Shown here piece after piece: positions 11,300 through 23,871 of a stretch of DNA of 64,000 bases. Under the pieces are notes generated by a model. It ran no database searches and had not been told where the DNA came from. It worked only from the letters and a program-made list of their open reading frames with translations. This DNA is from Atrina japonica (taxonomy: Eukaryota; Mollusca; Bivalvia; Pterioida; Pinnidae): the NCBI GenBank assembly GCA_030159075.1, contig BROG01000005.1:3691001-3755000 (forward strand). The letters are read 5' to 3'. Positions within the stretch are counted from its first letter, which is position 1; the number at the start of each line of letters is the position of its first letter. The position numbers and the translations under genes were made by a program.

Positions 11300-12950
11300 A
11301 TGCACTAAATCTAGCAAAATATAATGTTTTGAAAAAAACGCAACGAAAGAGCAACAGAAAAAGAGAATTACAACGATTAACAAGAACAAAATCCCTCAAC
11401 AAAAACATTTTACAAACTAATAAAAACAAATATTAATAAAACAATTTCAAATGATACATCAGTCATTCAACACGAAAACAAGGAAGTAAGCTGTCCAGCT
11501 GAATAGAAAGGCGTCCTAGCAAAATTGTGTGTACAATTAAGAGGCATATAAAAATTCTGATGATTATAATGAAGATTATTTACAAAGGTGTCAACTTTGA
11601 CGCAAAATTATAAAGAAGCTTGCGCAAAACAGTTGAGGAAAGTCATTGAATTCAATGAAGATGGAATTGTTATAGGTATTCTATTTTTTTTTTAAAGAGT
11701 GGACAACTATATTCATTTATTTTTATTTTATTTATTTATTTATTTTTGTAGAACATCTTAAATTGGCAGGGATATTAAAATTAATCTTCAATCGAATTAT
11801 CAAAGAAAATTGAAACCCATGACACCCCTTTCTCCTGTCTGTGAAAAGGGCAGAGACTGTAGTTTGTTAAACAGTTATAGAGGTATATAAGGAAAACTTT
11901 TTAAACATACACTATTGAATAAAATTATGGAAACATTATCAACGGCTTGACTTTACTCAAGGACTATCTCCATCAATGGCAGCTTTTCTGATATCAAAAT
12001 CACAAACAAACTTGAACCTATTGAGAGAAATTCTATATTTTGCTATTCTTAATACTAAAAAGGCTTTCGATGGGGTAAACCACGATATACTTCTAGACAA
12101 ATTATTTCAAAATGATATTTCACTGGACAAATATGAAATGTTGCATGGTCAACATTAAGAGGAAGGGAAGATATAGTACTGGTTTTTCGATAAAACAAGG
12201 GGTCCGTCAGAGTGATATTCTCTGAACTCACTTCTATAAGATCTACATAGGAGATATGCCAAAGCAACTGGAACTAGGACTACACATTGGAACAAATTAC
12301 GCTGGATGTCCAACATGTGCCGATGACATTCTGCAACTGCCTCATTCACAGACTCGGATGAAGGCATGCAAGTTGAGTTTAATGCAGTCTGTAATTATTG
12401 AAATGAACACTAGTACAAAAAGTATACTATTGAAACAGAATCAAACCTCAACTAATAATAATAATAAAACATGATCAGCACTGGAATCAGGAGAAATGAA
12501 TTTTATATCTGATCAAGCCATTCATTTAGAAATTGATCTAACCAGACATTCCAAAAATAAAAACAAGTGGAATATTAATATAGAAAGAATAGCCTTTGCG
12601 AGAAGAACGTCATACCGGGTTATCGTTAATGAAAACAGGTGTGCATGGTACAAATATGTTGAATTCTCGTATCTCTGGAAAAAATGTAGGAACGTTTTAG
12701 AAAGAGTCGAATCAGTTCTAAAATATTTAATTTTAACATGCCTCCATTAGAAGAAAATACACTGTCAAAAATTAGATGGAAGCGTACAAAAAGATCTGCA
12801 ATCACACAATTTTGGAATGACAATTTGAGAACTGAAGTAACTAAAAAAAATCTACGCTACATCGGGTTGAATTTTGCTCAATTAAAATTGGAGACACTCA
12901 CCCAGTTTTGAACACAATTTTGAATGTATTAGGGGAAAAAAGCTATTGCC
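11300..12950 (+). pseudogene. Decayed LINE (non-LTR retrotransposon) RT and C-terminal region
   Basis: Plus-strand fragments of a non-LTR retrotransposon ORF2-type protein broken by stops and frameshifts. FAILNTKKAFDGVNHDILLDKL (12,037-12,102) matches the LINE RT block F..LD.KKAFD.V.H..L..KL, with the catalytic D replaced by N. IKQGVRQSDIL (about 12,195-12,225) matches the GxRQGD block, and CPTCADDILQLP (about 12,307-12,345) the A/YADD block. A C-terminal part near 12,760-12,905 (AITQFWNDNLRTE) resembles the post-RT region of CR1-like elements. RT motifs are in the correct order, so identity as a LINE is firm; the clade is not. The 5' and 3' limits are approximate. Confidence 0.78.
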
Positions 12951-13400
12951 GCGAGTCCTCAGTTAAATTCAAATGAAATAAGTGGGGGATGAATCCTCGT
13001 CACAGTGGATTTCATTTAGTGAAAATTACAAACACTTACAAACAATGACTTTAAACCGACCTTACTATTTGCGGAACGTTGAAATCAAACGCGATTCTCC
13101 ATACCCCTCTGGACTCGCCAGTGACTAGTTTGTCTCTGTATATGAAATATTCGTATGTTGAACACGCCCGGCATAAAGAATAATTCGTAAGATATAAACA
13201 CCATATGTAGATGAAAGCTGAGTATTACTACTTAAATGTGGAAAATTGACAATGGGGAAAGTAAAAAATTTCACGTTTGTTGTATAACCCGGTTGTTATT
13301 CCCCTTCTGTGTCTATAGTAAGCAAAATGTCCAAGTAGGTATCATGTGTGCTTCATTCTGTTGTGTCTTGAATTTATAGTTGGTTGGGATATATGTCGCA
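12951..13400 (-). pseudogene. Fragment of the YIDD-type retroelement C-terminus, older copy
   Basis: Aligns by eye with 14,740-15,210 in the same orientation: shared stretches include GAATCCTCGTCACA, CGGAACGTTGA.ATCAAACGCG and ATATTACTACTTAAATGTGGAAAATT (with changes). In the minus strand it would encode the same NFP...YGVYI...RFYGR region, but it carries more stops. No intact frame remains. Confidence 0.6.
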
Positions 13401-14617
13401 TTGACATATGTTTGAAAATTGTGATTATTAATTGAAAAAACTTCGATAAATGTATATGTCAAATTAAAGGTCACCGCTAGGTTTATAGAAGCTTCTGAAT
13501 GAAGTCTTCTTCGTATGAATAATGGAACAGGTCGGCCAGTAAAGGAACACAGTTGGTTTCCGTGACAATTCCGACAGTTTGCTTAAATAATGGTCTTTAA
13601 ACATTACAAATATATTGTCAATTACAAATTCCTGTATGTATCAACTTCAATTTATTAATGTGTTGAATCAAAGTTGTGTCATCATTTCATGATAACCAAT
13701 GACTAGATATTTAAATTTTCAGGTACCACTTTTAATGGTATAAATTAAACCAAGCGGACTCGGTTGAAGTCATTTATTGAGATATGTACTATTTAAATAA
13801 AATACTTTGAAAGTGACTTAATTCTGCACGTGTAATGTAAGTCTTATTGATAATTGACAATATTGTGTCTCTGTTATGTAAGCTTCAACTGTTTAAATCC
13901 TAATTTGGCGTTCTCCTCATTAGTAGGAGGAAAATATAGAAAGGTGTGATAGACCAACATTTTGTGGATATAAAAGCGTAGAAATAAATAAAGTCAAATG
14001 AAATCAAAATAATACAAAAAAAACCAAGAAAATAATGTGATAAATGAAATTGATAAATAAAAAGCTGCTGGAACACCTTATCGGTCTCTCGATCAGTTAA
14101 GAGTTTACTGGATGGACAATTTAGAACTGTAACTAATGGTTCTGATTGAAATTTAAATATATGTACCATTGCTGTTATGGGTCAGAATTACCCCAGAGTA
14201 TGCCAGCAAAATTCAAGAACACAGTAAAGTAAATATATAAATTGTATTAACAATAGCAAAATGAAAACTTACTCTTAATCACGGTTTACAATAATAAAAG
14301 TCACAACTCACAATATCGATGCCCCTTTGATGTTCAGTTCCTAAAACAAGAGATCCAGTCGAATACACACATGAATTCCAATCCAAACGTAATATTTACA
14401 TTTATAAACACTACTTCTGTATAACTTTCAATATATAAGATGTGGTATGCTCTCCTATAGCTTGGTCTTGCTTACTCTCCCTTGGTATTATCTGTTCTGA
14501 ATGTGGTCTTAACTGGTCTAAAATTTATTTTTACTGACTACCTATACCTATATAGACCCTATTTCAGTTCCAGAAAACATTAGAAATAAAAACTCTCAGA
14601 TACCAAAGTATAAATCT
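13401..14617. other. AT-rich DNA without a recognisable gene
   Basis: No protein motif, RNA gene or element end could be identified. A minus-strand open frame at 13,900-14,169 has no recognisable domain and shows low-complexity hydrophobic composition. Confidence 0.4.
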
Positions 14618-15230
14618 TTAGGGTGTCCAGGATATAGATACAAATCTAGTAAAATGGACAAACACGGACCTCTGGAAACCAAGAGGTGGGATCAGGTGCC
14701 ATGGAGGAGTAAGCATCCCCTGACGACCGGTCACACCCGCCGTGAGTCCACAGTCAAATCCAAACGAAATACGTGAGGAACGAATCCTCGTCACAATTGG
14801 TACAGACGTCTCAACAACCGCCAACGAAAAGGCAACTCAACATTTAACTTAGTGAAACAGGTAATCGCAAACAAGACTATTATACCGACCGTAAAATCTG
14901 CGGAACGTTGACATCAAACGCGGTTTTCGATATCCCTGTGTCAATAATTTGTCAGTGAGTAGTTTACATCTGTATATGAAATGTTCATATGTTGAACACG
15001 CCCTGGCATATCGGATCATTTGTGAAATGTAAACTGCATATGCGGGTGACTGTGGGATATTACTACTTAAATGTGGAAAATTTACGATGGGAAAACCTAA
15101 ATCGTCGCGTTTGTCGTATAGCTTAGTTGCCAATTTCCCGTCTGTGTCTATATTAATTAAAATGTCTAATTATGAAGCGTGGGTGCTTGATTATGTTATG
15201 TCTTTAATTTCTGGTTCGCAAAAACAATCC
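14618..15230 (-). pseudogene. YIDD-type retroelement RT C-terminus plus 3' tail
   Basis: The minus-strand frame at 15,133-14,849 reads KLYDKRDDLGFPIVNFP, then SSNIPQSPAYAVYISQMIRY, then LLTDKLLTQGY and FRRFYGRYNSLV. This is the conserved C-terminal section of the RT family whose N-terminal half lies at 7,000-8,045. Upstream on the minus strand, INIDTDGKLATKLYDK and an EIKD.T piece extend the match to about 15,230, with a stop between. The downstream tail (14,618-14,830; CGGTCACACCCGCCG and GACGAATCCTCGTCAC-like blocks) is probably the element's 3' region, because part of it recurs at 12,960-13,010. The fragment is truncated and dead. Confidence 0.78.
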
Positions 15231-16680
15231 AGAAATGTCGTTTCCAGTACATGATTGTGTTTACAATGGAAATTCCCAATGGCTAAATATAGTAACATAA
15301 TGACCTTAAGGGAACCACAACAATAACAATATTTTCCAGAAAGGTCCAGATGTACAAAGTTCAAACAAGCACCTATTAACACTCATAACATTATTTATAT
15401 CATTTTGTATTCGAAACATATATTTACATTTATACAATAAATATTCGAAATGTAATATATGTATGTATTTATCCAAAGGCGAACGAACGCGGTATTCAGT
15501 GAAAAAAATGTTTCGATGTAGGCTACATATTTGCATCTCCGTATAAGGCCTATATACATGTATTTATCACGTGTACATACATTCGTGTACATGTAGCTTC
15601 TCGCATTGCACTGGCGGATTTAGATTCAAGATAATTGATTGGCTGAATCCAGAAAGAAAAGAAAGAAATCTTCTGGACACCCCTTGAATTGCTCTTGTAA
15701 GTTTTGTATTTCTTGAATCTCAAAATATTTTGGGTAAATAATTAGTCTGTCAATTGGTGCATTATTTGGGATATTTATTCTATATTTTTACAATCAAACT
15801 ATTGCTTTTCAAGAAAAATACGAAATGAAAATATTAGCATAAAAATAATGAAACAATGAAAATATTTTTGTTTCTGAAAGATGCACAAAACTCGACCCCA
15901 TTACGAAATATATCGCAATTAATCAACACTTAGTATTATGTGCAGTGACCAAGCTAGGATTCAGGCAGAAGTGCAGCGAAATGTGATTCCTATAGCTGGC
16001 AAAATATGTGTAAAACCGTTTGTATATTTTTCTGTAAAAGCCGGAAAATTAATAAGAAATTTCGCGAAATTTTCGTGCCTCGCTCCGCTCCTCGGCGACA
16101 ACGTTATAATATTCCTCCTATCCAAATATTGAACTTGTCATTAGGTCGTGTTTGGAAGTTTCAGAATTTTTTTGAAAAAGAACGTGTGCCTACAGTCTCA
16201 AGATGAATTATTGCTTCAAAGTTTATCCAACAATTAGAACAAAAACATGTTCAGCGAGGCTCGTATTATATAGCAATCAAGTATACAATCGTATAACTCC
16301 CCCCTCCTTTTTGAACAAATTCTCGATCCGCATCCTAGGACACAGTGAGGATCAAAAGCACTCCCCCTCTAACCTAAAATCCAGCATCCGCCTATGCATT
16401 GTTTACCTTTTAACCCCCCCCCCCCCAATTTTCACATCTGATTTGTTGTTTAATTAGAGATCATTATACATTTTTGATAAATTACTTCAGGTAAAATTAA
16501 GAATTATCCTGGGAAAATATCTATAATATTAACTTGTTCTGCTTTTTCATCGTGTGTTGACTGTCAATTATATAATGTCTAGTTTTAGCCCCCCCCCCCC
16601 CCATTTGTTTGATTTGGTAACTTTAGGACACCAATAATAATAGTAAAATAAATTAAAATGTAGCTGATTCCTTATGAATT
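15231..16680. other. Unassigned repeat-rich DNA with poly-C tracts
   Basis: No gene seen. Around 16,050-16,110 a locally GC-rich patch (TTTCGCGAAATTTTCGTGCC, CGCTCCGCTCCTCGG) looks like part of a dispersed repeat, as does GCATCCTAGGACACAG near 16,330. Poly-C runs of about ten bases occur near 16,417 and 16,590. Frames that stay open for 60-85 codons here carry no recognised domain. Confidence 0.4.
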
Positions 16681-16872
16681 GTGTTTCCTGAAAACAATCT
16701 CATTAAACTCATTTTTAAATTAAGAGTGTCATCACTTTGTATTTTACTAGAAACTGGTCCGTATAGAAATGTTCCTCTAGAAAGACGATTATGTCCTTTA
16801 TGTAATTCAGATATTGAAATGTCCCTAATATGTTCATGTAAGACAACGTTTCTTGAAAATATATTATGTTCG
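16681..16872 (+). pseudogene. LINE C-terminal fragment (zinc-knuckle-like)
   Basis: The plus-strand translation holds FKLRVSSLCILLETGPYRN followed by RRLCPLCNSDIEMSLICSC. This fits the common C-terminal block of animal LINE proteins (KLR.S...L.IETGRY, then ERLC..C....IEDE.H.L..C). One His-containing position of the usual CCHC pattern is lost and the frame stops shortly after. It differs from the LINE at 11,300-12,950. Only this short end survives. Confidence 0.65.
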
Positions 16873-16889
16873 GCCCTGTCTTTAAATTA

Positions 16890-17908
16890 ACCCAGCTGCT
16901 AGCTACACAAAATGTAAAAGAATTATGTAATTTAGGTACATGTAAATGTATCAAGTGTGCTTTTAAATTAGGGAACACGTTATATAATTTTGATCTACAC
17001 CATACATTCTGTATATCTCTTCTCTGACCATGTTGATATATCTGTTGTAATTTATATACTTTTTAAAATATTATGTCTATATGCAGTAATGCTTGCGACG
17101 TAATAAACGATATAATTATCTGTGTGCGAAGTTGACCACGGCTAAATGTGATCATTAGAATGACCACTGATATATAAAGTCTAACACTGTTAGGCTTTAT
17201 ATATCGCTGGGATGATGTATGGTTGATATTTAAAATGAAATAATAATAATTGCATATAGCTTATCGTTTACGACAACGCCACAGATATCATCAGAATGTA
17301 AATATCAACATAGGTGTATTGAAATCACCTGAGTCTACCAGAATTTACCTTTATTGATTTGTTTGTCTCAGTCATTAAGGGTAAATTAAGAGAAAACAAT
17401 GTAATTCCAGGAAAGCAGGTGATTGATCATCTACCAATATCCTGTAATATACATCACCCTATAGTTGACAGCTGTCTGCATGGAACAAACCATGTGCTTT
17501 TGTTATGCGCAAACAAGTCACTGCCTGTGTTAGATTGCGCAGGTCACACTACATGTGAAGAATTGTTATAAGCGGGAATGATATCGGGGTGTAGGGTGTC
17601 CTCGGGCAAAACGTAAGAGAAATGTGTATCGAAATTACGAAAATTTGGAATGATATTTGTTGTTGGTTGTTTGTGATGGGTTAAATGAATAAGTTTCATT
17701 CTGAAGAAAGGTGTAAACCTGCCATGAGACTTTATTGAAACAGATCGACAAATACGAAGTTATACGCGATTTTTACCTGAGTAAGGTGTATACTGGACGT
17801 GGTACCTGTAAAGGTGTACTTAAATACCCCAAGTTATATTGACTACCGAAAATACATGACAGGGAAATGCTACTTCATATATCTAGATACAAAAATAACA
17901 TGGCTTAA
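16890..17908. other. Upstream region of the Ig-superfamily gene
   Basis: No protein-coding signal I trust. The 71-codon frame at 17,359-17,571 has no recognised domain. The promoter and any 5' UTR of the downstream gene should lie here or further upstream, but I could not identify a TATA box, initiator or CpG island by eye. The last nine bases before the start codon form a minimal upstream ORF, described separately. Confidence 0.35.
17900..17908 (+). promoter_or_regulatory. Two-codon upstream ORF abutting the main start
   Basis: ATGGCTTAA ends on the base just before the predicted main ATG at 17,909. Its ATG has A at -3 and G at +4 (good context), whereas the main ATG has T at -3 and A at +4 (poor). 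A further in-frame ATG at 17,918 has A at -3. If the transcript includes this segment, ribosomes would meet the uORF first and reach the main frame by leaky scanning or reinitiation. Confidence 0.4.
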
Positions 17909-17975
17909 ATGAGGAAGATGTACCTAGTGTTATCTGTAATTGCACTATTTTGCATTTTTCACCTGAGCGCCGGAG
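17909..17975 (+). CDS. Exon 1 of PTK7-like Ig-superfamily protein: signal peptide
   Basis: Encodes 22 residues plus one base. A short basic N-terminus (MRKM) precedes a hydrophobic core (residues 5-19, rich in L, V, I, F) ending in HLSAG, a classic secretory signal peptide. The donor is GGAG|GTAAGT at 17,976. It leaves phase 1, exactly what the acceptor at 41,242 needs: G+CT restores Ala23 and continues into the first Ig domain. Cleavage probably falls around residues 21-23. Start choice: first in-frame ATG; Met4 (17,918) is a plausible alternative and keeps the hydrophobic core. The link across a 23-kb intron is inference from phase and function; a transcript could show another first exon. 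Confidence 0.6.
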
Positions 17976-18944
17976 GTAAGTGTATTAAAATATTACTGAC
18001 GATTAGAAATAATTGATACGTTATCATGTGTAACCAAAGTATACAGTAACACGAATACCTGCAATAAGTAACGTTTTATTTATTTTGCCAATTGTTGGCT
18101 TTTAGTATTTGCAAAAATATTTGAACAGATTAGTGGGTGAAACGTCGGGTTTACTAGTAGGATAAACAAAATATTTATGTCCAGTGGCGAGAGTAGGTAT
18201 TATAGCGGAATGTATTTTACCTACCGCTTAGCGATATCATTGGTCTACACGGAGAATCTTTAAAACACAAACGAAAACGTATTATAGATAGATATGTTAG
18301 ATATAAAAATCTTGTAGGAGTTAAATATTTCTGTCCTAGTATAAAGTGACACGAAATTGTGTTTATGAAAAGGTCTGACATATTTATGAGAAAAAGATAC
18401 AACTGAAATATTTCGGTAATTTCAACAAAATTACACAAATATTTGTGCAAAGTAGTGTTGATATCGGCAATACATTATGATAAATTACTGAATTTTGACA
18501 AACGCCAACACGAACGTGGCGTCTCTGTTCGACACCGAAATTATGTTTATTTATATATCTATCTATCGACATGTATTCATTTATTTATGTATTTTTTGCA
18601 ATTTCCATCGGACTTCAGTGTCAGACAAATTCCACGGGCGTGCATATTATAAACACGAGATTGTTCCCAGTAATGGTAACTTTTTCGGGTATTGAGGCAT
18701 TACATGCTTCTGATCTTGTTTACTATCTTTCCGGTTTAGTTCCCATTTATAGTTATGTGTCTCGGTGTGTTTTGCCTTTGATACGAAATACCTTATACAG
18801 GTAGACAGTATTAACGATTTTCTTTTAATGTATCAGACATAGCAGTAAAAGTATTTATGGAAATGTTGTGAAAATAATGAAGAAAATGATGAGAGGTGCC
18901 CAAGGTTCCTAAACACACAAAAATGCACGTAATAATTGTCAACA

Positions 18945-18950
<6 letters not shown>

Positions 18951-19024
<74 letters not shown>
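18951..19024. repeat. (TA)n microsatellite
   Basis: About 74 bp of uninterrupted alternating TA in intron 1. Confidence 0.92.
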
Positions 19025-19026
<2 letters not shown>

Positions 19027-19613
19027 TTTTTAAGCAGAAACAAACATACAAGATATGTGATATTTATCTCGGCTGATAATACCTTGATGACAATACATCG
19101 ATGACCCCTAGAACACCTTTGCGTTTCCTTTGATCTTGACGATAAACACAGGTATATCGGACAAATACCTGTGTTTATGCTTATGATAAAATACGTGAGA
19201 AAGACTAGTTCAAACTTATCGGGATATCTCGGTATCTCAAGTCTTTTTATGTGGATGAAATGTGGCGTAAAATATAGTCAGTATCTTAATTATTACATTA
19301 TTTTTAATTATTCAGCTTCCAGAGCTGCAAGAGAATAGGAGGGACAATTATTCCCGTTTTTTTTATCGATTCGCATTTTGTATGATCATAACTGTTATAG
19401 AATTATATTTTATTTTCCCCGGGAAACCGATGGACCACAGAGTGATGTATGATATACTGATCATTTTGTCATTTCAAAATTTACAACATGACAATTAAGC
19501 TCCGTATGGAAAAAACAATAACCCCGAAATTGATAAATGATAATGAAGCAGGTAGACGCATGTGTTGATGTAGTAAATCAACGATATATTAAACCTACGA
19601 TGTAACCTACTAG

Positions 19614-19616
<3 letters not shown>

Positions 19617-19705
<89 letters not shown>
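19617..19705. repeat. (TA)n microsatellite
   Basis: About 88 bp of alternating TA with one phase slip (ATTATA) near 19,650. Confidence 0.92.
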
Positions 19706-19710
<5 letters not shown>

Positions 19711-20566
19711 ATTCGATCATTAAAATTTGTCCCATGTTACTTATATGCAAAGTCACGATTTTGAGCTCCTGTTGTGTTTACTGAACGATTTAATGAACAC
19801 ACATATAAGGTAGGACAAATTGAAATGCAGTTTCTCTAGTAATGATCATCCAGCTTCACATTGCATAGCCTGTCCTTCATTTACGGATCCGACCAGTGAA
19901 CATCATGTATATCACCATGGCCTTGGTGTGACATAAATACATATAATATAGGCTACATGTACAGTGATGTGCCAAAATTTATGCAACTTTTTTTTCATTT
20001 TTTTCTATATATTTTTTATAAATTTACAATTTTTCAAAGACATTCATGGAAAGTCATTTAATTTGCTCATAATGTTAAAAATTTCTATTTTCAAGAGTCA
20101 ACAATTTCAACAGAAAATTAATTTGTTATACCATCATTTCATTCCCCATTTACATATATTAAAAAGTGACATTGAAATGTCCTATCCTGTACAACTCATC
20201 AGTACTATAAAAACAATTGATAAGAATTAGTAACTTAACAAACACAGAAACATAAAAAATATTGATAATTTATAGGAAAAACTGTATTGAAATTGAATAG
20301 GAAATTACTTTGCAATACTGTTTTGAAAAAAAAATGTGGTTTAATAGAGTATATACTTCTGAAAATTCAACTCCTAACTTGCTTTTGACTACAATATACT
20401 TAAATTCTTTATCATTATAAAGCAATATGGATTGTAGAGCCAAGTCAAAATTTTCAAGGTGATAAAATCTGCAGGTCTATAAAATAAACGGCTTAAATGA
20501 AACATAGATTTATTAAATAAAATGAAAAATATAAAAAAAAATGTGAAGAAATCTGAATCTCCTTAT

Positions 20567-20751
20567 CATAGGCTTCGGAAGCAAATTGAAAGTGGTGGGG
20601 CTAAACCAACTTAAAACACACATATACGCCAGACACGTCTGGGGGCTAAGCCCCAATTTTCAACACCTATGTCTATCTTTGCCAACAAAGTGGGGGAGGG
20701 CTAACCCCCCCCCCCTAGCACCCCCTAGCACCCCCGGTTCCGACGCCTATG
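20567..20751. mobile_element. 185-bp MITE with 5-bp target-site duplication
   Basis: The left end CATAGGCTTCGGAAGC and the right end (reverse complement CATAGGCGTCGGAACC) are 16-bp imperfect terminal inverted repeats with two mismatches. The pentamer CTTAT lies directly outside both ends (20,562-20,566 and 20,752-20,756), a plausible target-site duplication. The interior is unusually G/C-rich for this window, with GGGGGCTAAGCCCC and a 12-C run. There is no coding capacity. I cannot name the superfamily. Confidence 0.7.
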
Positions 20752-23138
20752 CTTATACCTACCACCAAACAGGTATGCGTTGCATTTCTTTCTTATTTTC
20801 TTTTTTTCTGCCTTTGTGGAAAATTGATATTTTTCCAGAACTTTTTTCATCTGTTGTAAAACGAAAAATTATCAGCTTGCAAAAGCTAAATATTCGGATA
20901 TCAAAGTCTAAAAGAAGAATTACATTTTAAATGTTTTATGGTTATTAAAACATATCGATTTATGACGAGATATCTTTTTATATTTTGTTGACATTCTGTG
21001 CTTTGTTAGCTGTAGTAAAATGCAGCAATTTGTTCCTTTTGTATGACCGTACAGACTTTCGCCGAAACGTAAACTGATAGATCGTTCTCGTGTGCTATTT
21101 ACATGTACTATCAGTGTCACAGTGTTGTGATATTTAGGCATTTGACTGAGTAAAGATGTACTGATAGCATAACTGTACTTGTCTACCTTATTATAAATCG
21201 AAAGTAGATTGTAGTTTTTGATTATATCTGCGAAATGTGTGTGTGTGGCCTTTTAGTCTTTCAGTTGTCATAACGTACCGGGTCCTGATTTTAAAATGCA
21301 CAAATTGGTTTTCCGTTGATAATTTTAATGGAACCACCAAATAAATCGCTATTTTCTAATATCCACGTGCCTTTAGACTTAGAGTGATAATTCAAATGTT
21401 GGATGATTACATACATTAGTTGCATTAGACGATCCGGGAAAATTGAGAGAGTACGTTACAGGTTTTGTGTGGATTTGGTCGTATTATACTTCCTGTTTGT
21501 AGTTGAGTGTTGAGGGTGGCCGGTTGAAATTTTGTTGTAAAATACTACCATTACAAATGGAGACAGGAGAGGGCAAAGTATTTATCAACAGCTATATATG
21601 TTGTTTTTAACATGTTAAATTTTCATTGCTTTAAATGGTCTTAAAGCAATGCCTTGATAGCTCCTGTTTTACAAATGCGGGAAAAACATTCTTTAGTTTA
21701 AGAGTCCATCCGGCATCCGATCTCATAACTAACAAGAACAATGTCTTTCCCACAAAATGATACCGTAGTTTAATGTTGACATCAAATATTTAGAAATCAG
21801 CACTACCAGAAAAGTCTCCAAAATGTTGGATTTGAATACGTAGGTGTTAGTACTACACGGAGCGTTTCAGACTGCCCGTGGTTCATGTGATGGATGACTG
21901 GTCAAACATGAGGTCGAAGTTCCCGTAGTTCTGACCACTCGTTTGTATAGCCTGAATAACAGAATTTCAGGTTCCTATGTTCTAACATTTTGTTTAAGTT
22001 TTGCACATATTCCCAATTCCTTTTTAATAGATTTGAAATTGTCTACTGTCAAAACCAAACATATTTCATGAAATATTTTCTTTTTGTGTCTCTTTGTGCT
22101 GTTTTATTTACTTTCTTAATTGAAGATGAAAATTATCAAAAATAATTTTAAGATTCCAGATACCAGTAGCATTTGGGCTTAAAGTTAATTAAATAATTGA
22201 AAATGATATTGGATTATTGTCTTAAAAATTCATTAACAAAATATTGAACTCTAGATTGTTTATGCAAAAATCTAATTAAATCATTGGTTCCATCTATTTT
22301 TTTTTAATTAAATGTTTTACCATAAATTCACCTACGAGTGGCATATTTGCTCAATTTTCTTGGATTCAAGTATCTTATAAATATTGGTTTAAAGAGCCTT
22401 GTACCATATGTAATGAAATATGGATAGAATTCTAGATTGGATGTAAAACAACATTGATCCACAACAAAACATTCTGTGAACTGCAATAGTCTCTGATTTA
22501 TTTCTGGAAGGCCTAGGATAAAAGACACTTTAAGTTCAAATCATTAAATAAACCAAGCCTTGCCAATATGTGAAAATGTTTTGTTTCTATGTCAATGTGG
22601 ACTATATGTAACTGCTCTCAAGGTGATAGCTATAATACAGGTATATACTCACAACACAGCTTACCTTTATGTGTTCAAACAATCTGAACTATTAAGGAGT
22701 AGTTTTTAAGTTCCATAAGAGAGAAAATTCCCACACCCTGGTTTATATGAAGTGTTTATTACATGTAAATGTGTAGTAAAGGAATATGAGATTGAATTTT
22801 CATTATGTGAAATCTTTTGGAGGATGCATGTAATGTCAAGACTAAAAGCCAATAAAACTGAGAGAAAGTTTTAATAGGATTTACTAAGTCTGTTGTTAGA
22901 CCAAAACAATTTCTGTTTTGTGTATGGTCACTGCATGATATTTTAGAAAAAAAAAACCAAATGTAAATACATATTTAAAAGTAATACAGTAATTAGTAAT
23001 AAATGCTGGTTAGATAATTCATATTTAGATGGAGAGGTCAACTGGTGCATTAAAGTTGATCTTTCACACAAATTTCTTTTATTATTCTTAATCATAAACT
23101 ACATTTAATAACTGCCCAAAATATCTTTCACCACTGTG

Positions 23139-23320
23139 CACAGTAGAACCTGTCTAGAGAGACCACTATCATGTAACCCCACCTGTATTGACAGATCACA
23201 TTCTGAACACCACTCTGTTCATTATCCCTGTATATAAAACCTCAATTGAGAGAACACCTGTCTTGAGAGACCACATCTCAATGACAAAAGGGATATTCTC
23301 TCAAGACAGGTTTCACTGTA
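23139..23320. mobile_element. ~180-bp MITE with CAGTRRAACCTGTCT ends
   Basis: The left end CAGTAGAACCTGTCTAGAGA and the right end (reverse complement TACAGTGAAACCTGTCTTGA) are inverted repeats of about 25 bp. The interior repeats GAGAGACCAC and GAGAGAACACCTGTC, so it is partly self-similar. The shape is that of a Tc1/mariner-type MITE; family assignment is inference. Confidence 0.7.
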
Positions 23321-23456
23321 CTGAAAGTTACATTTTACAGTATTACACACAAGTGTAAATGAGTTTTACCATAGTATATTACAGACTTGTGAAGTTTTTT
23401 TAGTATAAAACCAATGCTTTAGTATATATGAGCTGGCAATTTCCTTATATACATGT

Positions 23457-23459
<3 letters not shown>

Positions 23460-23515
<56 letters not shown>
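23460..23515. repeat. (TA)n microsatellite flanking a SINE
   Basis: About 55 bp of alternating TA ending exactly where the SINE begins. A second TA tract (23,800-23,821) follows the SINE tail. Confidence 0.92.
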
Positions 23516-23518
<3 letters not shown>

Positions 23519-23799
23519 CCGGCCTGGCTCAGTCGGTAGCGCGCTCGACTCTGGATCGTGAGTTCGAGTCTTGCGGGTGACAGGTTGGTTTCCTGTCTTT
23601 CGGATGAGACAGTAAAAACTGGAGGTCCCGTGTCACAGTAGATGTCGGCACGTTAAAGAACCCTCACTGCTCAATGGCCGTAAGTGCTGAGCATAGGCCA
23701 AAATTTTGAAGCCCTTCACCGGCATTTGGTGACGTCTCCATATGAGTGAAATATTCTTGAGTGGGACGTTAAACAACAATAAACAAACAAACAAACAAA
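23516..23799 (+). mobile_element. tRNA-derived SINE, full length
   Basis: The head looks like a tRNA. The A box is TGGCTCAGTCGG (23,525-23,536) and the B box GAGTTCGAGTC (about 23,560-23,570), at tRNA-like spacing, so an internal RNA polymerase III promoter is present. The body holds GGCACGTTAAAGAACCCTCA, AGCATAGGCC and GCCCTTCACCGGCATT. The tail is AAACAACAATAAACAAACAA. The 3' half matches that of the SINE at 58,630. It sits in the sense direction inside intron 1 and inside a TA microsatellite. Confidence 0.88.
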
Positions 23800-23871
23800 A
23801 TATATATATATATATATATATATTAATTACAAATGCAGAAAAATGCTGTTCTGAAGGTATGTACTTATTTT

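Noticed and set aside
17359..17571. 71-codon frame 340 bp upstream of exon 1, preceded by CTCAG
   Set aside because: No domain and no phase-compatible donor linking it to exon 1; treated as chance.
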